Positions 37,580 through 49,815 of a stretch of DNA of 64,000 nucleotides are shown here, one piece after another. The position numbers and the translations under genes were made by a program. The stretch spans positions 372,001 to 436,000 of the forward strand of contig NW_024882028.1 in the NCBI RefSeq assembly GCF_019059575.1. The letters run 5' to 3'. Within the stretch, counting starts at the first letter, position 1; the number at the start of each line of letters is the position of its first letter. The notes under the pieces are model-generated. The model ran no database searches, was not told where the DNA came from, and saw only the letters and a list, made by a program, of their open reading frames with translations. The stretch comes from Amphibalanus amphitrite (Eukaryota > Arthropoda > Thecostraca > Balanomorpha > Balanidae).

Positions 37580-40574
37580 CTGAAAGGAAGGACACAGTTC
37601 ATTTCAGTTCAGTTTCAGGTCAGACAGTTCAGTTCAAAGGTGTAAGCCATATAGGCATAATATGTGATTTGACGAGGGTTTCTTTCATCTGTACGTAAGC
37701 TGACACTATGATCCATAGATACTTTGATGCAAAACATTGATGTAATACAATACAATTATGTATTGATGCTAAGGTTATTTTCCGCATCTGAACTGCAAGA
37801 TAGGCACATGCTAGTGCACGCTATTGAACGTTTTCATAACTGCACTTGGACGGCTGACATGAAAAGAATAAATTGTGATAACGTCAGGAGATGATATGCA
37901 GCCCTACACGTCAGCGGGCCGCACGACTTGTCATTTCCGAGTACCTTCGTTAGAACAAGAGGCTACCAAGGAGGACATGGCCTTGCTAGTTAGACTCAAA
38001 ATGTTGTCAGACTGGTTCTGTATGTAACAGGTATTTTCATTAACTTTCTCAAGATCAATCCCTCACAGTCACGATTCGTTGAGCAAACAGGAAAGCAGAC
38101 TGAGCTCGGGCTACACTTGTTAATCAAAGAAGCACACGATAAAATTGAAATCATCCGCTAGCATTAATCCCGTTCGCAAATCTGCGCAACCATAAAACAG
38201 AATCGTAACGAATCGTTATAGCGGCCACGTATCAGCTGTTCCCTCCATTACCCCTCTCCCCTCGTTCACCCAGCCGATAAGACGAGCCCCCCTCCCCTCT
38301 CCGGGAAGGCGGTCCCCGACAGCGATCTGCCACTCTCGTCGGCCATACGACTATCTGAGACGAAGGACTCCCCGATACGCATCGGAGCAGCCGACCCTCC
38401 CTGGGACGCTATTTAAATTCCTTCCCGAGCCCATTATTTGCGCGTGCGGCTGGGCGAGTCCAAGTACGCGGGACGGAGGGGAGGTCTGACTGGGAGTCTG
38501 GGGTCGCCTGAGGCGCGGCCGACGTACCGGCTGTGGGGAGGGTCCCATCCTTCCAAACAGGGGGGGGGGGGACGTCGACACCGGGCCGACGCCGGCCTCC
38601 CTGGCAACAGCATCCACTGGAGGTGAAACTAATTAACAGGGCTCCGCCGTGGTGCAGGACACAACCTTTGTTTGTTATTTGCAATGCAAATTGTTATTCA
38701 TTATAAAACGACTCAAAACGTTATAAACTTATCGTATCAATCAACCCTCAGCATAGCCCGATGAGGGAGAGTAGACTTATCTTGGACAACTATTCACTTA
38801 CCTGATAGTGAATGGTTTAAATAGAATATATTACTTGAAACTGAAATATAGGTAAGCCGAACCCCAGTAGGTAAACTTAATTTCCACATTGTATGAGAAA
38901 ACTAAAAAGCTACATTTGTTAGCAGATAAATGCCTACCTACCGCGAAAAAACCAAATGGATAAAAAAAAACTAAACGCTGGACTAAACGATGCTTTAGGA
39001 ATGAATATGATAATCCCAGTCTACTGAATACATCAAATCTACGATGTTTCCGGTGCATTAAATCCTCCCGTACACATGCCTTTTTCAAATGGATGAGCTC
39101 CTGATGTTTTAAGTAACCACCCAAATGCTAATAGGCATATTTGAAGAACATTAGCCCAAACGTCGACTTAAGTGAAATACTTAACGAGATAAACCGATAA
39201 GATTTTCCGAGAAGCTCATAATCGTCACGAGACGCTCGGTTTGGGTCCATTCCTATCCAGATGACTCCAGAAAACTCTGGATCATTCTAATCCATCACCC
39301 ATGACTGTATGCGAGGCTCAGTCAGACCAAGCGAGAGCCACTGCCCACCGGCTCTCCAGGCTGGCGGCCCGGCCGATTAGCGCCTGGTGTTAGTGTCGTG
39401 TGCGCGCTGCAGAGCGATGCAGTCTCCGGCGGCACTGGAGTGGCCAGCCCAGACTGGCCGTCGGTGCGTGAGGTTAGCGGCCTATGTCGCGATGCAGTCT
39501 CCCGGCTTATACCGTGGGGGTCTCCAGGGGAGTCCAGTAGCCATTGAGGATGAGCGAGAGGAGGGGAGGGGGAGGGGGCAGTGAACGCATAGTGATAGTG
39601 CGGACCATTGGCGGTTTGGGATTGTGATTGTCACTCGGTTACAGTGGGAAATTCGTGATGTAGTGGCTCGGGTGCTTTGAGAGAGCTCAATGGCTACCTT
39701 TGGAAGCGGCGGGGTGTGGGGAGGAGGCTGGGAACAGTCGCACCGCCCGACCACCGAGGCCCATCGGACGCGCTGACACTGCAGTCGGTTTCGCGCCGCG
39801 ACTCCCACTTCCGGCCGGTAGCCGCGCAGCAAACATGTGCGGCTCTCTCACAGGTGTTTATCGCGTTCAAACACATGTGTTGACACAGGAGTTAGCCGCG
39901 GAGGCTGGCCCAGCGGCCGGCGCCGCGACCAGGCTGCCCAGGACGGTCCGGCCGAGCCCCCGGCTGGCCGCGCTGGCAGTGCCGCTTCCAGCGTGCCTCC
40001 TCTCAAGGTCATCGGGCCTTGCGGGCCGGTACGGCCGGTGCAGCAGCTGCGGCGGCGGCGGCGGCGGCGGCGCAGCGCCCACCGCCGCCGGCTCGGGCCG
40101 GTTATCAGAGGGGCTGTAAAGATTCGCCGCCGCCGCCGCCACCTCGGAGTAGGCGGTGAGAAGTGAACAGTTGGCCACCGAGGTGCCAAGTGTGTGCCGC
40201 ACGGGAGCCACCGCCACCGCCGGCTCACGTGCCCTGAGGCGCTAGTGAGGCCGTGAGAGCTGTGAGGAGTGACGTGGATTCTCAGGAGAGACACCGGTGT
40301 TGGGGATCGCAGGGGTGAGCCGTGTAGTGATCGAGGGAGGCGCGCGAGACGGTGTGGTGAGGTGTGTTGTCTTTTGTAAGGTGATTCAGTGTAGGGACCT
40401 GAAGACTGTTGGCTTGTCCGAAGACGGCGTTTTGTAAAATTGATATGCAATCGATGCTTTATTTGATTTCTGCTTTATCAAATAAGCGGAAAGGAGATAT
40501 CCCCATGTATTATCGTCAGCACATGACGGTAGCGCTATGAACTGAATGACGGCAATCAACAGCCTATAGCTCAC
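37580..40574. other. ESRP intron 1 (gene-free)
   Basis: The part next to exon 2 is AT-rich. A GC-rich block at about 38.2-38.6 kb has a G11 run near 38570. From about 39.3 to 40.4 kb the intron is CpG-rich with GGC/GCC repeats near 40050 and 40125. No coding signal was found in it; it may hold regulatory DNA near the promoter. Confidence 0.5.
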
Positions 40575-40697
40575 CTTATTATTTACGACATCTAGAACCA
40601 GATAGATGAGTAGGACGATCTCCTCCTCGTCGGAGCCGAGCAGCGGGCCGTCCTGGCCGGCGGTGACCGCGTGAGCCGTCACTAGGTACACTGACAT
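40575..40697 (-). CDS. ESRP: ESRP/fusilli-type splicing regulator, exon 1 (N-terminus)
   Basis: This exon encodes the first 41 residues, beginning MSVYLVTAHAVTAG and ending LVLDVVNNK, directly followed by a GTGAGC splice donor. The pattern start-YLV-ITAG-LGSDE-ELILL-VVD-NKK is what I know from the N-terminus of vertebrate ESRP1/2, and the segment GSDEEEIVLLIYLVLDVVNN matches it closely. ESRP proteins are nuclear RNA-binding regulators of epithelial alternative splicing; the Drosophila orthologue is fusilli. The N-terminal part of the family has an RNase H/exonuclease-like fold and three RRMs follow it. The ATG was chosen because it aligns with the family start, although the frame stays open upstream through GC-rich DNA. 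The exon ends in phase 0 and joins exon 2 at 37579. The identification is by remembered family sequence, not by a search. Confidence 0.85.
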
Positions 40698-41130
40698 GGC
40701 GCCGGTCGTTGTTGAGCACACACAGACACACGCGCGAGTGGTGCCCGGCCAGCCCACTGTTCCCCGCCCGCCGCCCCGGCCGGGCCGGTACCCGCAGCCG
40801 GCGCCGGCACCTGGCCGCTCACAGACGCCGGCCGCCATTGGTCCACACCTGGCCGCCCGGCTGTGTCGCGTGGGCTGATTGGTCGAGCGCTGCCGACCGA
40901 GCAGTGATTGGTGTTCACCTGTCAGGAACGTGGCCGCGAAGACCTGTTGATTGCGATCGCTGATGGGGGCCGGACAATTACGCGTGTGCAAGTGTTTCGG
41001 CCGCCGCCGGACCCGCAGGAAGGCACAAAGAGAGGGGGAAGGGGCAAGGCGAACAGCGCCGCCGGCATCGGCCACGTGGCAGAGTTCTGCCGACGCCTGC
41101 AGTCGCCATTTTGAATTAACGCCGCAGGTA
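40698..41130 (-). promoter_or_regulatory. CpG-rich putative promoter and 5' UTR of ESRP
   Basis: The DNA immediately upstream of the ESRP start codon is GC- and CpG-rich and has no TATA-like box. Three ATTGG motifs (CCAAT on the gene's strand) lie at 40837-40841, 40878-40882 and 40907-40911, about 140-210 bp before the ATG, a typical setting for CCAAT boxes of a CpG-island promoter. The transcription start cannot be placed from sequence alone. A second CpG-rich block at about 39.7-40.2 kb lies inside intron 1 and could be an internal regulatory region. Confidence 0.45.
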
Positions 41131-41941
41131 AAAACCGGCTCGTGATACGGAGACAGGTTTCCATGCCGGCGGCCGCAAAACTAGTTTTCTCGCTTTGCGC
41201 GCCGGTAAAAAGTCCGAGAACGGGCTCGGTCAGGAAAGGGCTGCTGGAGGCGAGCGTGGCCCACATGACACCGTCGGGGGAGGGAGACCTGCCCCCCCCC
41301 CCCCACCTCAGCCACTCTCCCTAAGAGCAGCGGGCGATTGGCCCTGCTGGGACCAGTGATAAGCCGAGTCACCGCCGCAGGCGAGGTCTGCACCAGTGCA
41401 AACTGACACAGGCGAGGCGGCTGACTGGGGACGGTGTGACTTGGGCGATGGGGTCGTGGAGAATAGGATAACCAGCATTCAATATAGGTAGTGCTCGTAC
41501 AGGTGCGTTGCAACTTGTAAACACGCTGTAGGTATACCGAGCGAACTAAAAGGTTTTCGTACAAGTGCAGTCTAATCTAAACAAAAATTTAAGTTATTTT
41601 TGTTTTCATTGACTTCTTATTATAAGGTAAATATGCATTAGGTGATAAGTTATAACTATTGTTGTTCTCAAACACATGAAAGCACACCTGGGCAAATGAA
41701 AGGTGGTTATGTATGGATATAAAAAATTCCCGTGTTAGTGCCAGTTGTCACTAAAAAGAAGAAAACACATACATTGGGCCTGAGGTCTCTGTATAGTGAG
41801 CCCAGGTGTCAGCCATAGCAGGTGCGTGATACGACACGGTCATTGCACAAGTCTAATCACCAGTTAGCATTGAGCCCAGCAGGCAGTTGCTAGCGTGACC
41901 AAGTAAGTGCGACACGTGTTTCGAATTATCTAAGATCACAA
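41131..41941. other. Upstream flank of ESRP, no feature seen
   Basis: GC-rich to about 41.45 kb, including a C12 run near 41293, then AT-rich. No exon or transposon end was recognised before the family H element. Confidence 0.45.
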
Positions 41942-44139
41942 CCCGGCACCGCCTGGGCTATTTCCGTACCCACGACAGCCTGGGGGGATCGGATCCGACC
42001 CCCCCCCCCTATCTCGAGAACCAATGGTCGCACCGAGCCCCGCGAAGCGGCGTTCGAAAAGTCTCTACGAGACCTCCCCAAAGCACTCTTAAGATTTTAA
42101 GATTGAGGTCAACTTTCGGGTCAAGGTCAGGTCAAAGGTCAAATTCTGGGGTTTTGCATGATTAGGCTTACGGACAGTGGAATCGATAGCTGCTGCTCGA
42201 AACTCACCAAAAATGACCTCAAAGGCCTAGTGAAGGTACCATGTGCGTATAGGGGTCATACTAAGTACGGGTCAAGGTCAGGTCAGGTCACGAAAGGTCA
42301 CGGTTTTCACTTTCTGCTACATGGGCGTGCAACACATGTTTTATGGCTTATTTCTCACGCCGAATCCGATGGTAATGGTTATATGTGACCCCAAGTCACT
42401 GTGCTAGTGATAAGTGTGCATTGAAAGCATAAAAAATCGTTTATACCATACATAACTAAACGAGGGCTGAGAAAAAGGTCAATTTTTCAACTTTTTTATT
42501 TTTGACATAAAAATGCACTTTTCTAGACGAGCTTTGTCCCAGGAATCTAGTGGTGCCATTTGTTTTCACATGCGATGTTCAGAAGTGCCTCTAATTCACG
42601 AAAATGCTTATGACGTCACCATGCCCTATGCATGTTGGAGCTATTTTTTACAATTTGGGGGTCAAAAATCAAGATAGAAAGTTGAAATTTGGGACATCTA
42701 ATGTTCTAATGGAGCTCTATAACATATATTCCGGTTTTTTGGAAATTCTCAAAATTTTGGATTTTATTCGCTGTTTTCCAAAAAATGTAGTTTTTTGAAT
42801 TTTTAGGGGTACAAAACGCATTTTATGGAAAATCCGAGATAGCCATTTTAAAGAACTCGTTGAGCTGCGTCTATTCATGTCCTTAACCCTATTCCTGGCG
42901 GGGGGGGGGCCTCAGGAGCCCCCCCTGAGGTTTTTTGGTTATATCTCCCAAACGCGTTGAGCTAGGAAGCTGAAACTTTCTGACTTTTCCTAAAAGGCTT
43001 CTACGCAACATGTCTGAAAATTTTGAGTTGATCTGACCTCAGGTCAGGTCACCAGAGGCGGTTTGGTGACGCTACCTCAGAAAAGTTTGCAATCACGCCA
43101 GAGCTAGAGTTTTTGACCGATCAATTTCTTCTCTTCAGGGTTTAGTTAGGGTACCAGTATGTGCAATTTGTATATCTCGGAATTTTGATATCGGTGACCT
43201 AAGGTCAGGTCAATTTCGCGACCTCCCCATTGTAAGTCAATGGGGGAAAAATCAACTCCCTGTTTTTACCACTAAAACGGGTCGGAATGGCCCCATATAC
43301 CATACATGACTTCATATACGATCAACCTTCACTACCTTGAGGTCTGTTTTGCTGTTGGGCAGCTGTGAGGTCATGTGACGTCATCAAAGGTCACCAAAGG
43401 TTTTTGGCCAATAACTCCGTACAGGAACAAGATACAGACGCTTGGATGGTCTCATTGTGTTCAGCTCGTCAAGACGCATCGAATGATATACATGATGACC
43501 TCGAGGTCACGTGACCTGAGGTCAACCTTTGACCTTGACCTTTCGAGGTCAACATATATATCATTCGATGCGGATTGACGAGAGGATCACGATGATGCCC
43601 TTAGTTTGTTCCTATCTTGACTAATTCGAAAGTTATTCGAGAAAAACTATCTCCATATCTAGTGCCGCCATTTTGACTTTTTCGACCCCTGTGACGTCAT
43701 CTTTGACCTGACCTGAAAATGACCTTTGTAAAAATTGTAGATCTTGGCCGTGCGTATCCGATGCCGTTTACCGCTTGTCGCTATCTTGCTTCGTTCTCGA
43801 GATCTCAGGGGGGGGGGCGAATCGGCCCCCCCCCCGCCAGTTTCTTGTCCCGGCGGAGCCCGCCAGGAATAGGGTTAATTTGCAATTTGCTTTAAACCCG
43901 ATTTTTGGCGATTTTTTAAACATTTACCACTTTTTGACTAAAAACGCCATGTAGTTACATCACTAAAATCGATATATCTCAGAAGTTTTTGAATTTTTTT
44001 TTCTTAAAAATTACACAGAAGACGTCAAATTGATGGGGGAGAAGGTATTCCAAGTTTCAAGTTGATAGCGTAAGTGGTTCTTGAGTTATTCAAGAAAAAC
44101 GGAGGGGGGGTCGGATCCGACCCCCCAGGCGGTCGCGGG
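41942..44139 (+). mobile_element. TTAA-type AGGTCA element, family H, interrupted by family B
   Basis: The right end is CCAGGCGGTCGCGGG followed by TTAA (44140-44143). The left end, CCCGGCACCGCCTGGG, is related but its TTAA is lost (ACAA). Both ends carry a hairpin with a TCGGATCCGA core between G- and C-runs. The left end shows a second inner terminus (CCTGGGGGG) after about 20 bp. A 988-bp family B element plus one TTAA is inserted in the middle, so the original length was about 1.2 kb. No transposase. Confidence 0.8.
42887..43874 (+). mobile_element. TTAA-type AGGTCA element, family B, nested in family H
   Basis: 988 bp between TTAA at 42883-42886 and 43875-43878. The terminal inverted repeats are the perfect CCCTATTCCTGGCGGG and CCCGCCAGGAATAGGG. 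The right end again has a second inner terminus (CTGGCGGGGGG on the outward strand) after about 20 bp. The interior has AGGTCA in both directions and is partly symmetrical: a site near 43474-43500 and one near 43550-43575 are matching inverted segments. A degenerate inverted relative is at about 47.05-48.0 kb. Confidence 0.92.
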
Positions 44140-44143
44140 TTAA

Positions 44144-44555
44144 GTCTATTGCATTCACTGATGATCCACTGTTGTCTGTTATTTTGATATGAGTCAAGTC
44201 GCGGCAGTTTGTGCATTCGGAAGTGAGCCGTATATCTGAATTATGTATCACATTTTGTCGCACAATATAAAAACAAATACCTTTACAGTTTAATCAAATA
44301 TATATTTCTTCCACACCCGAAAAAAAACATTTTCCCATGCACCACCCTTAAACTTTCGCATAGAGAACACTTTAATGTAAGTTATCGAATAAATCCTTTA
44401 AAAAAGCATGCACATTGCACATCATGGGACTCGTTCTTAGTTTTTAGCATTGGTTGTTTTTATTATAGGTACCTAATCAGTTATTTTTGTTATAGGTTAT
44501 TATAGGTAATCAGCGGTCAGAAAATGCCGTGCTTTGGCGATCAGAACAGTGTTCC
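44144..44555. other. AT-rich spacer between two TTAA elements
   Basis: About 0.4 kb of AT-rich DNA with a short duplicated TTATAGGTA motif near 44460-44510. No gene was seen. Confidence 0.5.
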
Positions 44556-44559
44556 TTAA

Positions 44560-45738
44560 CCCGCGCGGGGCTGGGGTCTCCAGCCGAACGCGCGGGGCTG
44601 GGGGGGGGGGGTAAATTTTACCCCCCCCCCCCTGTTATCTCCCGAACTAATGGTCCGATTTGGAAAATTCAAACGCCAATCGAAAGATCTCATCACGAAC
44701 AACTAAAAACATGTACTTAATTTTAAGTTTGAGGTCAAGGTCAAGGTCAGGTCAAGGGTACAAATTGCAAGTTCCTACAGTATCGGCCTTGCACCGTAGT
44801 TGCCGAAGAATGGAGTCATGGACTGAGACTGATCGCCCAAAACGTGTTCTTAGGCTACCAAGACAATATTCATTGCATGCAATATCATTCAGAGGTCAAG
44901 GTCAAGGTCAGGTCAGGTCAGGTCAGGTCACCAAAAACAAAATATAGAAAAGGGCATGTGCGACACATGTTTTATGGGTCATTTTACTCATAGAATTCAA
45001 TAGGCACACTCAATAAGTGATATGGACCACCTCTGGTTGAATTTCAGGTCGAGGTCAGGTCAAGGTCAGGTCAAGTGAGGTCAAATTTTGAAGTTGGTTG
45101 TTAAGGCCTAAAAAGGTGTCTATCTGATGCAGTTTTTCACGGCGAATCGAATGGTGCTACTTTTGTTTCCGTACGAGGTCTAGAACTTCCAAAAAAGTCA
45201 TTTTTTAAAATTTTTGTGTGTCGTGACGTCATACAATTTTGAATAACTCCCACATTTTTGAACCGATTCTTCTAAAACTTGGTATGTAGGTGCACATAGA
45301 CCACTTCTCTGACATATATTCCGTTTTTTTCGATACACTCAACATTTTGGATTTTATAGCTATTTTCCCAAAAAAGTCAGTTTTTTGAAAAAAAATTGGG
45401 CCAAAATCCAAAATTTTCAAAAAACCAAGATGGCCATTTGATAGACAAAGTAAAATTACGTATATCCTTTTTTGTTACGTCTTGATTCCTTTAAAAATGA
45501 AGATGTTAGCGGCGTTTGCAATTTTGCCGTTTTTGAGGCGAAAATGGCGAACATGACGTCACTAAAACGTCAATTTCTCAAAAAATTTCCGACGGATTTC
45601 GCTCAAATTTTCAGGGAACGTGTCAAATTAATGTAAGAAAAGGTACTGAAAGTTTGGCGGCGCTGCGCGCCGCCGTGTTTAAGATATTGCAAAAATTCGC
45701 GAGGGGGGGTAAAATTTACCCCCCCAGCCCCGCGCGGG
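44560..45738 (-). mobile_element. TTAA-type AGGTCA element, family E, copy 2 (inverted)
   Basis: 1179 bp between perfect TTAA duplications (44556-44559 and 45739-45742). It is colinear with the reverse complement of 35832-37304 except for that copy's 301-bp MITE. The doubled terminus is at the left: CCCGCGCGGGGCTGGGG, a short spacer, then CGCGCGGGGCTGGGG. Both hairpins enclose TAAATTTTA or TAAAATTTA. The interior has AGGTCA/AAGGTCA arrays and a CATGACGTCAC site. No coding capacity. Confidence 0.92.
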
Positions 45739-45742
45739 TTAA

Positions 45743-47035
45743 CTGTGAAACTTTCGATGACCATTCTGCTTGCACGAGTCCGATGGAGATGTTTCTGATG
45801 GCCCGCGGCCGTCACAACCAAAGAAGGAACCAAAATGAGGTTTTAATGAGATTTTTAAACCGGCTGGGCAAGGGCATAATCCCAACCACAGCAGCCCGGG
45901 GGAGTTTTTCACCCAAGTCTAACTCCGTACGTAAGGGAGGTACGGAAACAAAACAGGTACATACCAAACAAAAGGCCTTTACGAGACGACTCTAAAACAC
46001 CTAGCATTTTTGACCTGCGGTCGATTTTCAAGGTCGGAGGTCAAGGTCAATTGCAAAAAAAACGGCACATGTGTAGCGATCTCAAAGTAAGTGTTATAGT
46101 GGATGGCAGGATGCATAAAGCCGGCTTTAATGGGCATGAAACAAAATAAGAGAAGCTGAGGATGCCGATGATGCACTCAACATTCAAGGTCAAGGTCATG
46201 GTAATGCTCAAAGTTGGCCTCAAACCTTGCACTTTTTCGTACCTATATCTTGTATACTAAATTCCAATATGTTTTGAAATGCTTTAAGGTTTTTCAGCCC
46301 CTATTTGTGGTTCATCTTGCGCTATATGGCTGCTCCAAGGCCAAAGTCACGGAATAGTATTCTTTCGAGAGGCTATTTTACTTATTCAAGTCAGTCATAA
46401 TAATTAAGACAATTATGCCATCCCTATTCCCTAGGCTCTAAATGAACGTTTAGAGAATAATGGATCCCAGATTCGTGATCAGCGGCTACGAATTTATCCT
46501 ATACGACCTTTCATGTGTCAAGGTCAACCATAGGTTATCCGAGGTCACATAAGGTCAACATAAAGCTTGACCTTTTGCAAACAAAATATATGTCATTCGA
46601 CGTACTTGACTAAACGAATGCGTTGGTACCACTGCCGTAGCTCTAGGACCATTTTTTGTTGAAGGTATTTGCGAAAAACTTAAACCCCAGTGTGGAATCA
46701 TTGACCTGACCTCTGACCTCAGGTCACCAAACTTTTTTATTCCTAGCTAAAACGCTACACATCTGCTTCCGAAATTTGTCGTTATCTCAAAAGCTCTATT
46801 TTTGACAGCTATTTATTTAAAGTTCACGCGTCTGTGACGCCTAATTTCGCCGTGCAGTGGTCTAGAAAAATCGAGCCCGTGACGTCATCAAGGAAACCGT
46901 CCTTTTGTTTTGCTTCAGAAGATGTCAAATTGATGGGGGAAAAGGTACTGAAAGTTTTGCTTTCCTATCCTAAGCGTTCGGGAGCTATCGCCAATATTCG
47001 TCATGGTAGGGGAAAAACGCCCCCGGGCCCACGAC
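45743..47035. repeat. Degenerate AGGTCA-bearing repeat DNA
   Basis: This part resembles TTAA-element interiors: scattered AGGTCA (46030-46050, 46185-46200, 46520-46560, 46700-46735) and GTGACGTCATC near 46878. I could not find matching ends. It is probably one or more decayed copies. No gene was seen. Confidence 0.5.
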
Positions 47036-48010
47036 GGTTCTCGCACAGCCGACGAGGGGGGGAGGATATCCCCCTTTGAGATCTCGAGAACGAAGCAAGA
47101 TATCGACAAGCGGTAAACGGCACGCGGTACACACGGACGATGTCTACAATTATTACACAGCTCATTTTCAGGTCAGGTCAAAGATGATGTCTCAGGGGTC
47201 AAAAGAATTCAAAATGGCGGTGATATGAAGTTTTGTCTCGAATAACTTTCAAAGTAGCCAAGCTAGGAGCAAACTAATAGCACCATCGTGATCCTCTAGT
47301 CGATCCGCATCGAAACATACACATGTTGACCTCGGAAAGTCAAGGTCAAAGGTTGACCTCAGGTCACGTAACCTCAATGTCATCATGTATATCAATCGAT
47401 GCACCTTGACGAGCTGAACATATCAAACCATCCGCGCGGCTGTATCTTGTTCCTGTATGGAGTTATAAGCAAAAAACCATTGATGACCTGTGATTTTGGT
47501 ACGTCACATGACCTTACAGTTGCCCAAGAGCAAAAAAGTCTTCAAGTTATATAAGGATGATCGTATATGAAGTCATTCCTGGTCATTCATGGTCATTCAC
47601 GGTACATTCCGACGTGTTTTAGTGAAAAAAATCAGGCAGTTGATTTTTTCCCAATTGACTTACCTGTAGTAGGGAGGTCAAGAAATTGACCTGACCTTAG
47701 GTCATCAATATCGAAATTCCCAGATACAAATTGTAGCTACCAATGACCTCATTTTTATCCTGCAACTTTCAAAGGACTCCGTCATCTTTTGTAGCTCTGA
47801 CACGGTGACAAAGTTGCAAAAAATGATTTGAGGTCAGATCATTCGAAGTGGCCTGGTGACCTGACCTTAAAAGGTATGAGGTTCAAACCTGCACACAATG
47901 TGTAAAATTGATGAAAGGAATAGTCATGCCAAATTTTGCCCTCTGCTATTTACGAAATTCCTCAGGGGGTATATCAAAGCCCTCCCCCCGTTGGTGCGCG
48001 GGACAAAATC
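47036..48010 (-). mobile_element. Decayed family B-related element
   Basis: The left part, from the G-run at 47056 through CTCGAGAACGAAGCAAGATA and the following 250 bp, is the reverse complement of the right part of the family B copy at 43.6-43.81 kb. The similarity continues to about 47.9 kb. The ends near 47030 and 48003 are only weakly complementary and TTAA is not preserved, so this is an older copy. Confidence 0.65.
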
Positions 48011-48359
48011 CTAAGATAAGCCATCAGATACTCGTACAACACCACTGGCGGATCCAGACTTGCGTTTTGGGGGGGGCCAACTCCTGCAAGTAACCAAACC
48101 TAGGGTACCCCCAAATCCTGTTTTCTCATCGGATTTAGGCCACTTATTTTTTCGTCACAGCCCTGAAACGATATTTTTTTTTAAACTAAAAATAAAAAAA
48201 TAGAAATGGTAGCCCACCCAACCCGAGCCTAAATATTACTTTGAAAACACTTCAAATTGCTTTTGTCGACCAATTAGCCCGCTCCGGGTCGGTGCGTGGC
48301 GCAGCCTTCGCGGGCTGGGAGGTGTCGGTTGGACCCCCTGCCGTTCGGCCCCTGATTAA

Positions 48360-48855
48360 AGGGACTATCCCACCTTTAACATGGGGTTTGAGTTGAGATA
48401 GCCAAGTTTGCGGCGAGGTTCAGAAACCACTATCTATCTAGGTTGCAACCCCCGCGGCCTCTTGGTGTTGAAGAAATTCGTTCCCTTCATTTGAAAATGG
48501 GCCTTGCACAAGGCCCTATCTTCAACATGGAGCGACCGTTAGTGTGACGTCACCTCGTTTAGTCATTCTGATTTAAATGGGTTTGTTCGTTGAAAAATCG
48601 CTTAAAACTTGGTCTGAACTTTGTTGTGGTGCCTACAGAGTAAAAAGAATCAGCTTTATGACAGTAATGTGGCCTGGGGAAGGAGGTAATTTTGGGCTGT
48701 GACGTCACATATTTGAAAGTTTGTGTTTGGAATATGGGAAGCCTAAGATGTTTAATGAAAAATAAATGCCAGAACCGTGTTCCTGGTCATCCAATCTATA
48801 AGGTCGGGCACAATTTAACTGGTTTAACAACATTTTAGAAGGTGGGATAGTCCCT
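48360..48855. mobile_element. TTAA-flanked 0.5 kb MITE, copy 1
   Basis: 496 bp with inverted ends AGGGACTATCCCACCTT / AAGGTGGGATAGTCCCT between TTAA duplications (48356-48359 and 48856-48859). Termini beginning with two purines and G next to TTAA are described for the Kolobok superfamily, whereas piggyBac-type ends begin with pyrimidines, so Kolobok is the more likely source. No coding capacity. Confidence 0.9.
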
Positions 48856-48962
48856 TTAAGCTAGAGCTCGCGGAAAAAAAAAACAGGCGTGTTGCCCGTG
48901 AGTGACGAGACGAAGCCGATGATACCCGATTTTAAGGTCCTTGGTCATTGGTTGACCTTCCA

Positions 48963-49125
48963 GGGCGGTGTTTCACGGTCGTGCTGACAGCCGCTGACAG
49001 CGCATTCCGCGAGCTAAGGTCAGCCTTCGGTAGTGTTGTGGGTATAGGCTTGTTGATGTCTCCATTGAAACCAAAAGTGCCATCAGCGCTGGCAGCGGCT
49101 GGCAGCGTGCCGTGAAACACCGCCC
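48963..49125. mobile_element. 163-bp MITE with long inverted repeats
   Basis: The inverted repeats begin GGGCGGTGTTTCACGG and extend about 40 bp each, imperfectly, through GCTGACAGCCGCTGACAGCGC. The homologous site in the family A copy at about 56.76 kb lacks it. The target duplication is not clear. Confidence 0.8.
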
Positions 49126-49815
49126 AGGTCAGGTCACAGACCCAAAAGACGGGAAAATCAGGACCTGTCAGAACCTCCTAAAGTAAGGCTGTAATACGTT
49201 TTTTTTTTGTGCTGATCACAAATTTCATGTTAGTTTGGATCATAGATAATGTCTTCATGCGTTTAGACCATGTCGGGGCAGGTCAGGTCAGATCAACCAG
49301 TAGGAGTACTTATGGGCGTCCGTATAGCAGGTGTCCACTACCACTGGCAGCTACGTAACATGATACGAAGGCATCAAAACTACTTCGTAAATGTTCAAAT
49401 GGTTGCAAAATGCTAAATTCAAAATTAGCTAAACGAAACTATCCTAGAAACATGTTAAACTTGGAAAAGTGCACCGAGGTCATCAAAGGTCAATGACCTG
49501 ACTTGACCGTAAGGTGACATTGGCATCCGCCCTAATGCGTGGGAGCAACATCATATCACATGTTTGAGCGTTTTAAACCACGAAAAGACTATAAAAGCGC
49601 GGATAATGTGAGCCGACATACGCCGAATCGCTATTCCGGCCAAACATGGCCTCCAACATGACCAAACAGTCTCGAGAAATAGGCCACAAGTCAAAGTTCA
49701 CTTGGGTCAGGGTCATGAAATTTTCAGACTTTGTCACCATGAGGGTACTAAAGTTTCGTCGCGATCGGCTTCATGATACCTTACACGATAACTTCACACG
49801 TCGATCGAGAGTTAA

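Larger units (their letters stand above)
48275..49811 (+). mobile_element. Decayed family A element interrupted by MITEs
   Basis: The sequence before the first MITE (CCGTTCGGCCCCTG) and after it (GCTAGAGCTCGCGG, then CCCGATTTTAAGGTCC) matches the left part of the family A copy at 56.63-56.75 kb, so the MITE and its TTAA interrupt it. The AGGTCA interior continues to about 49.8 kb. The ends are too decayed to define precisely. Confidence 0.6.

Noticed and set aside
39848-40450. A 200-codon minus-strand frame next to ESRP exon 1
   Set aside because: It is Arg/Pro/Ser-rich, overlaps other open frames in GGC-repeat DNA and does not resemble any part of ESRP.
45654-45995. A 113-codon frame spanning the end of a family E element
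   Set aside because: It crosses a transposon boundary and has no protein features.
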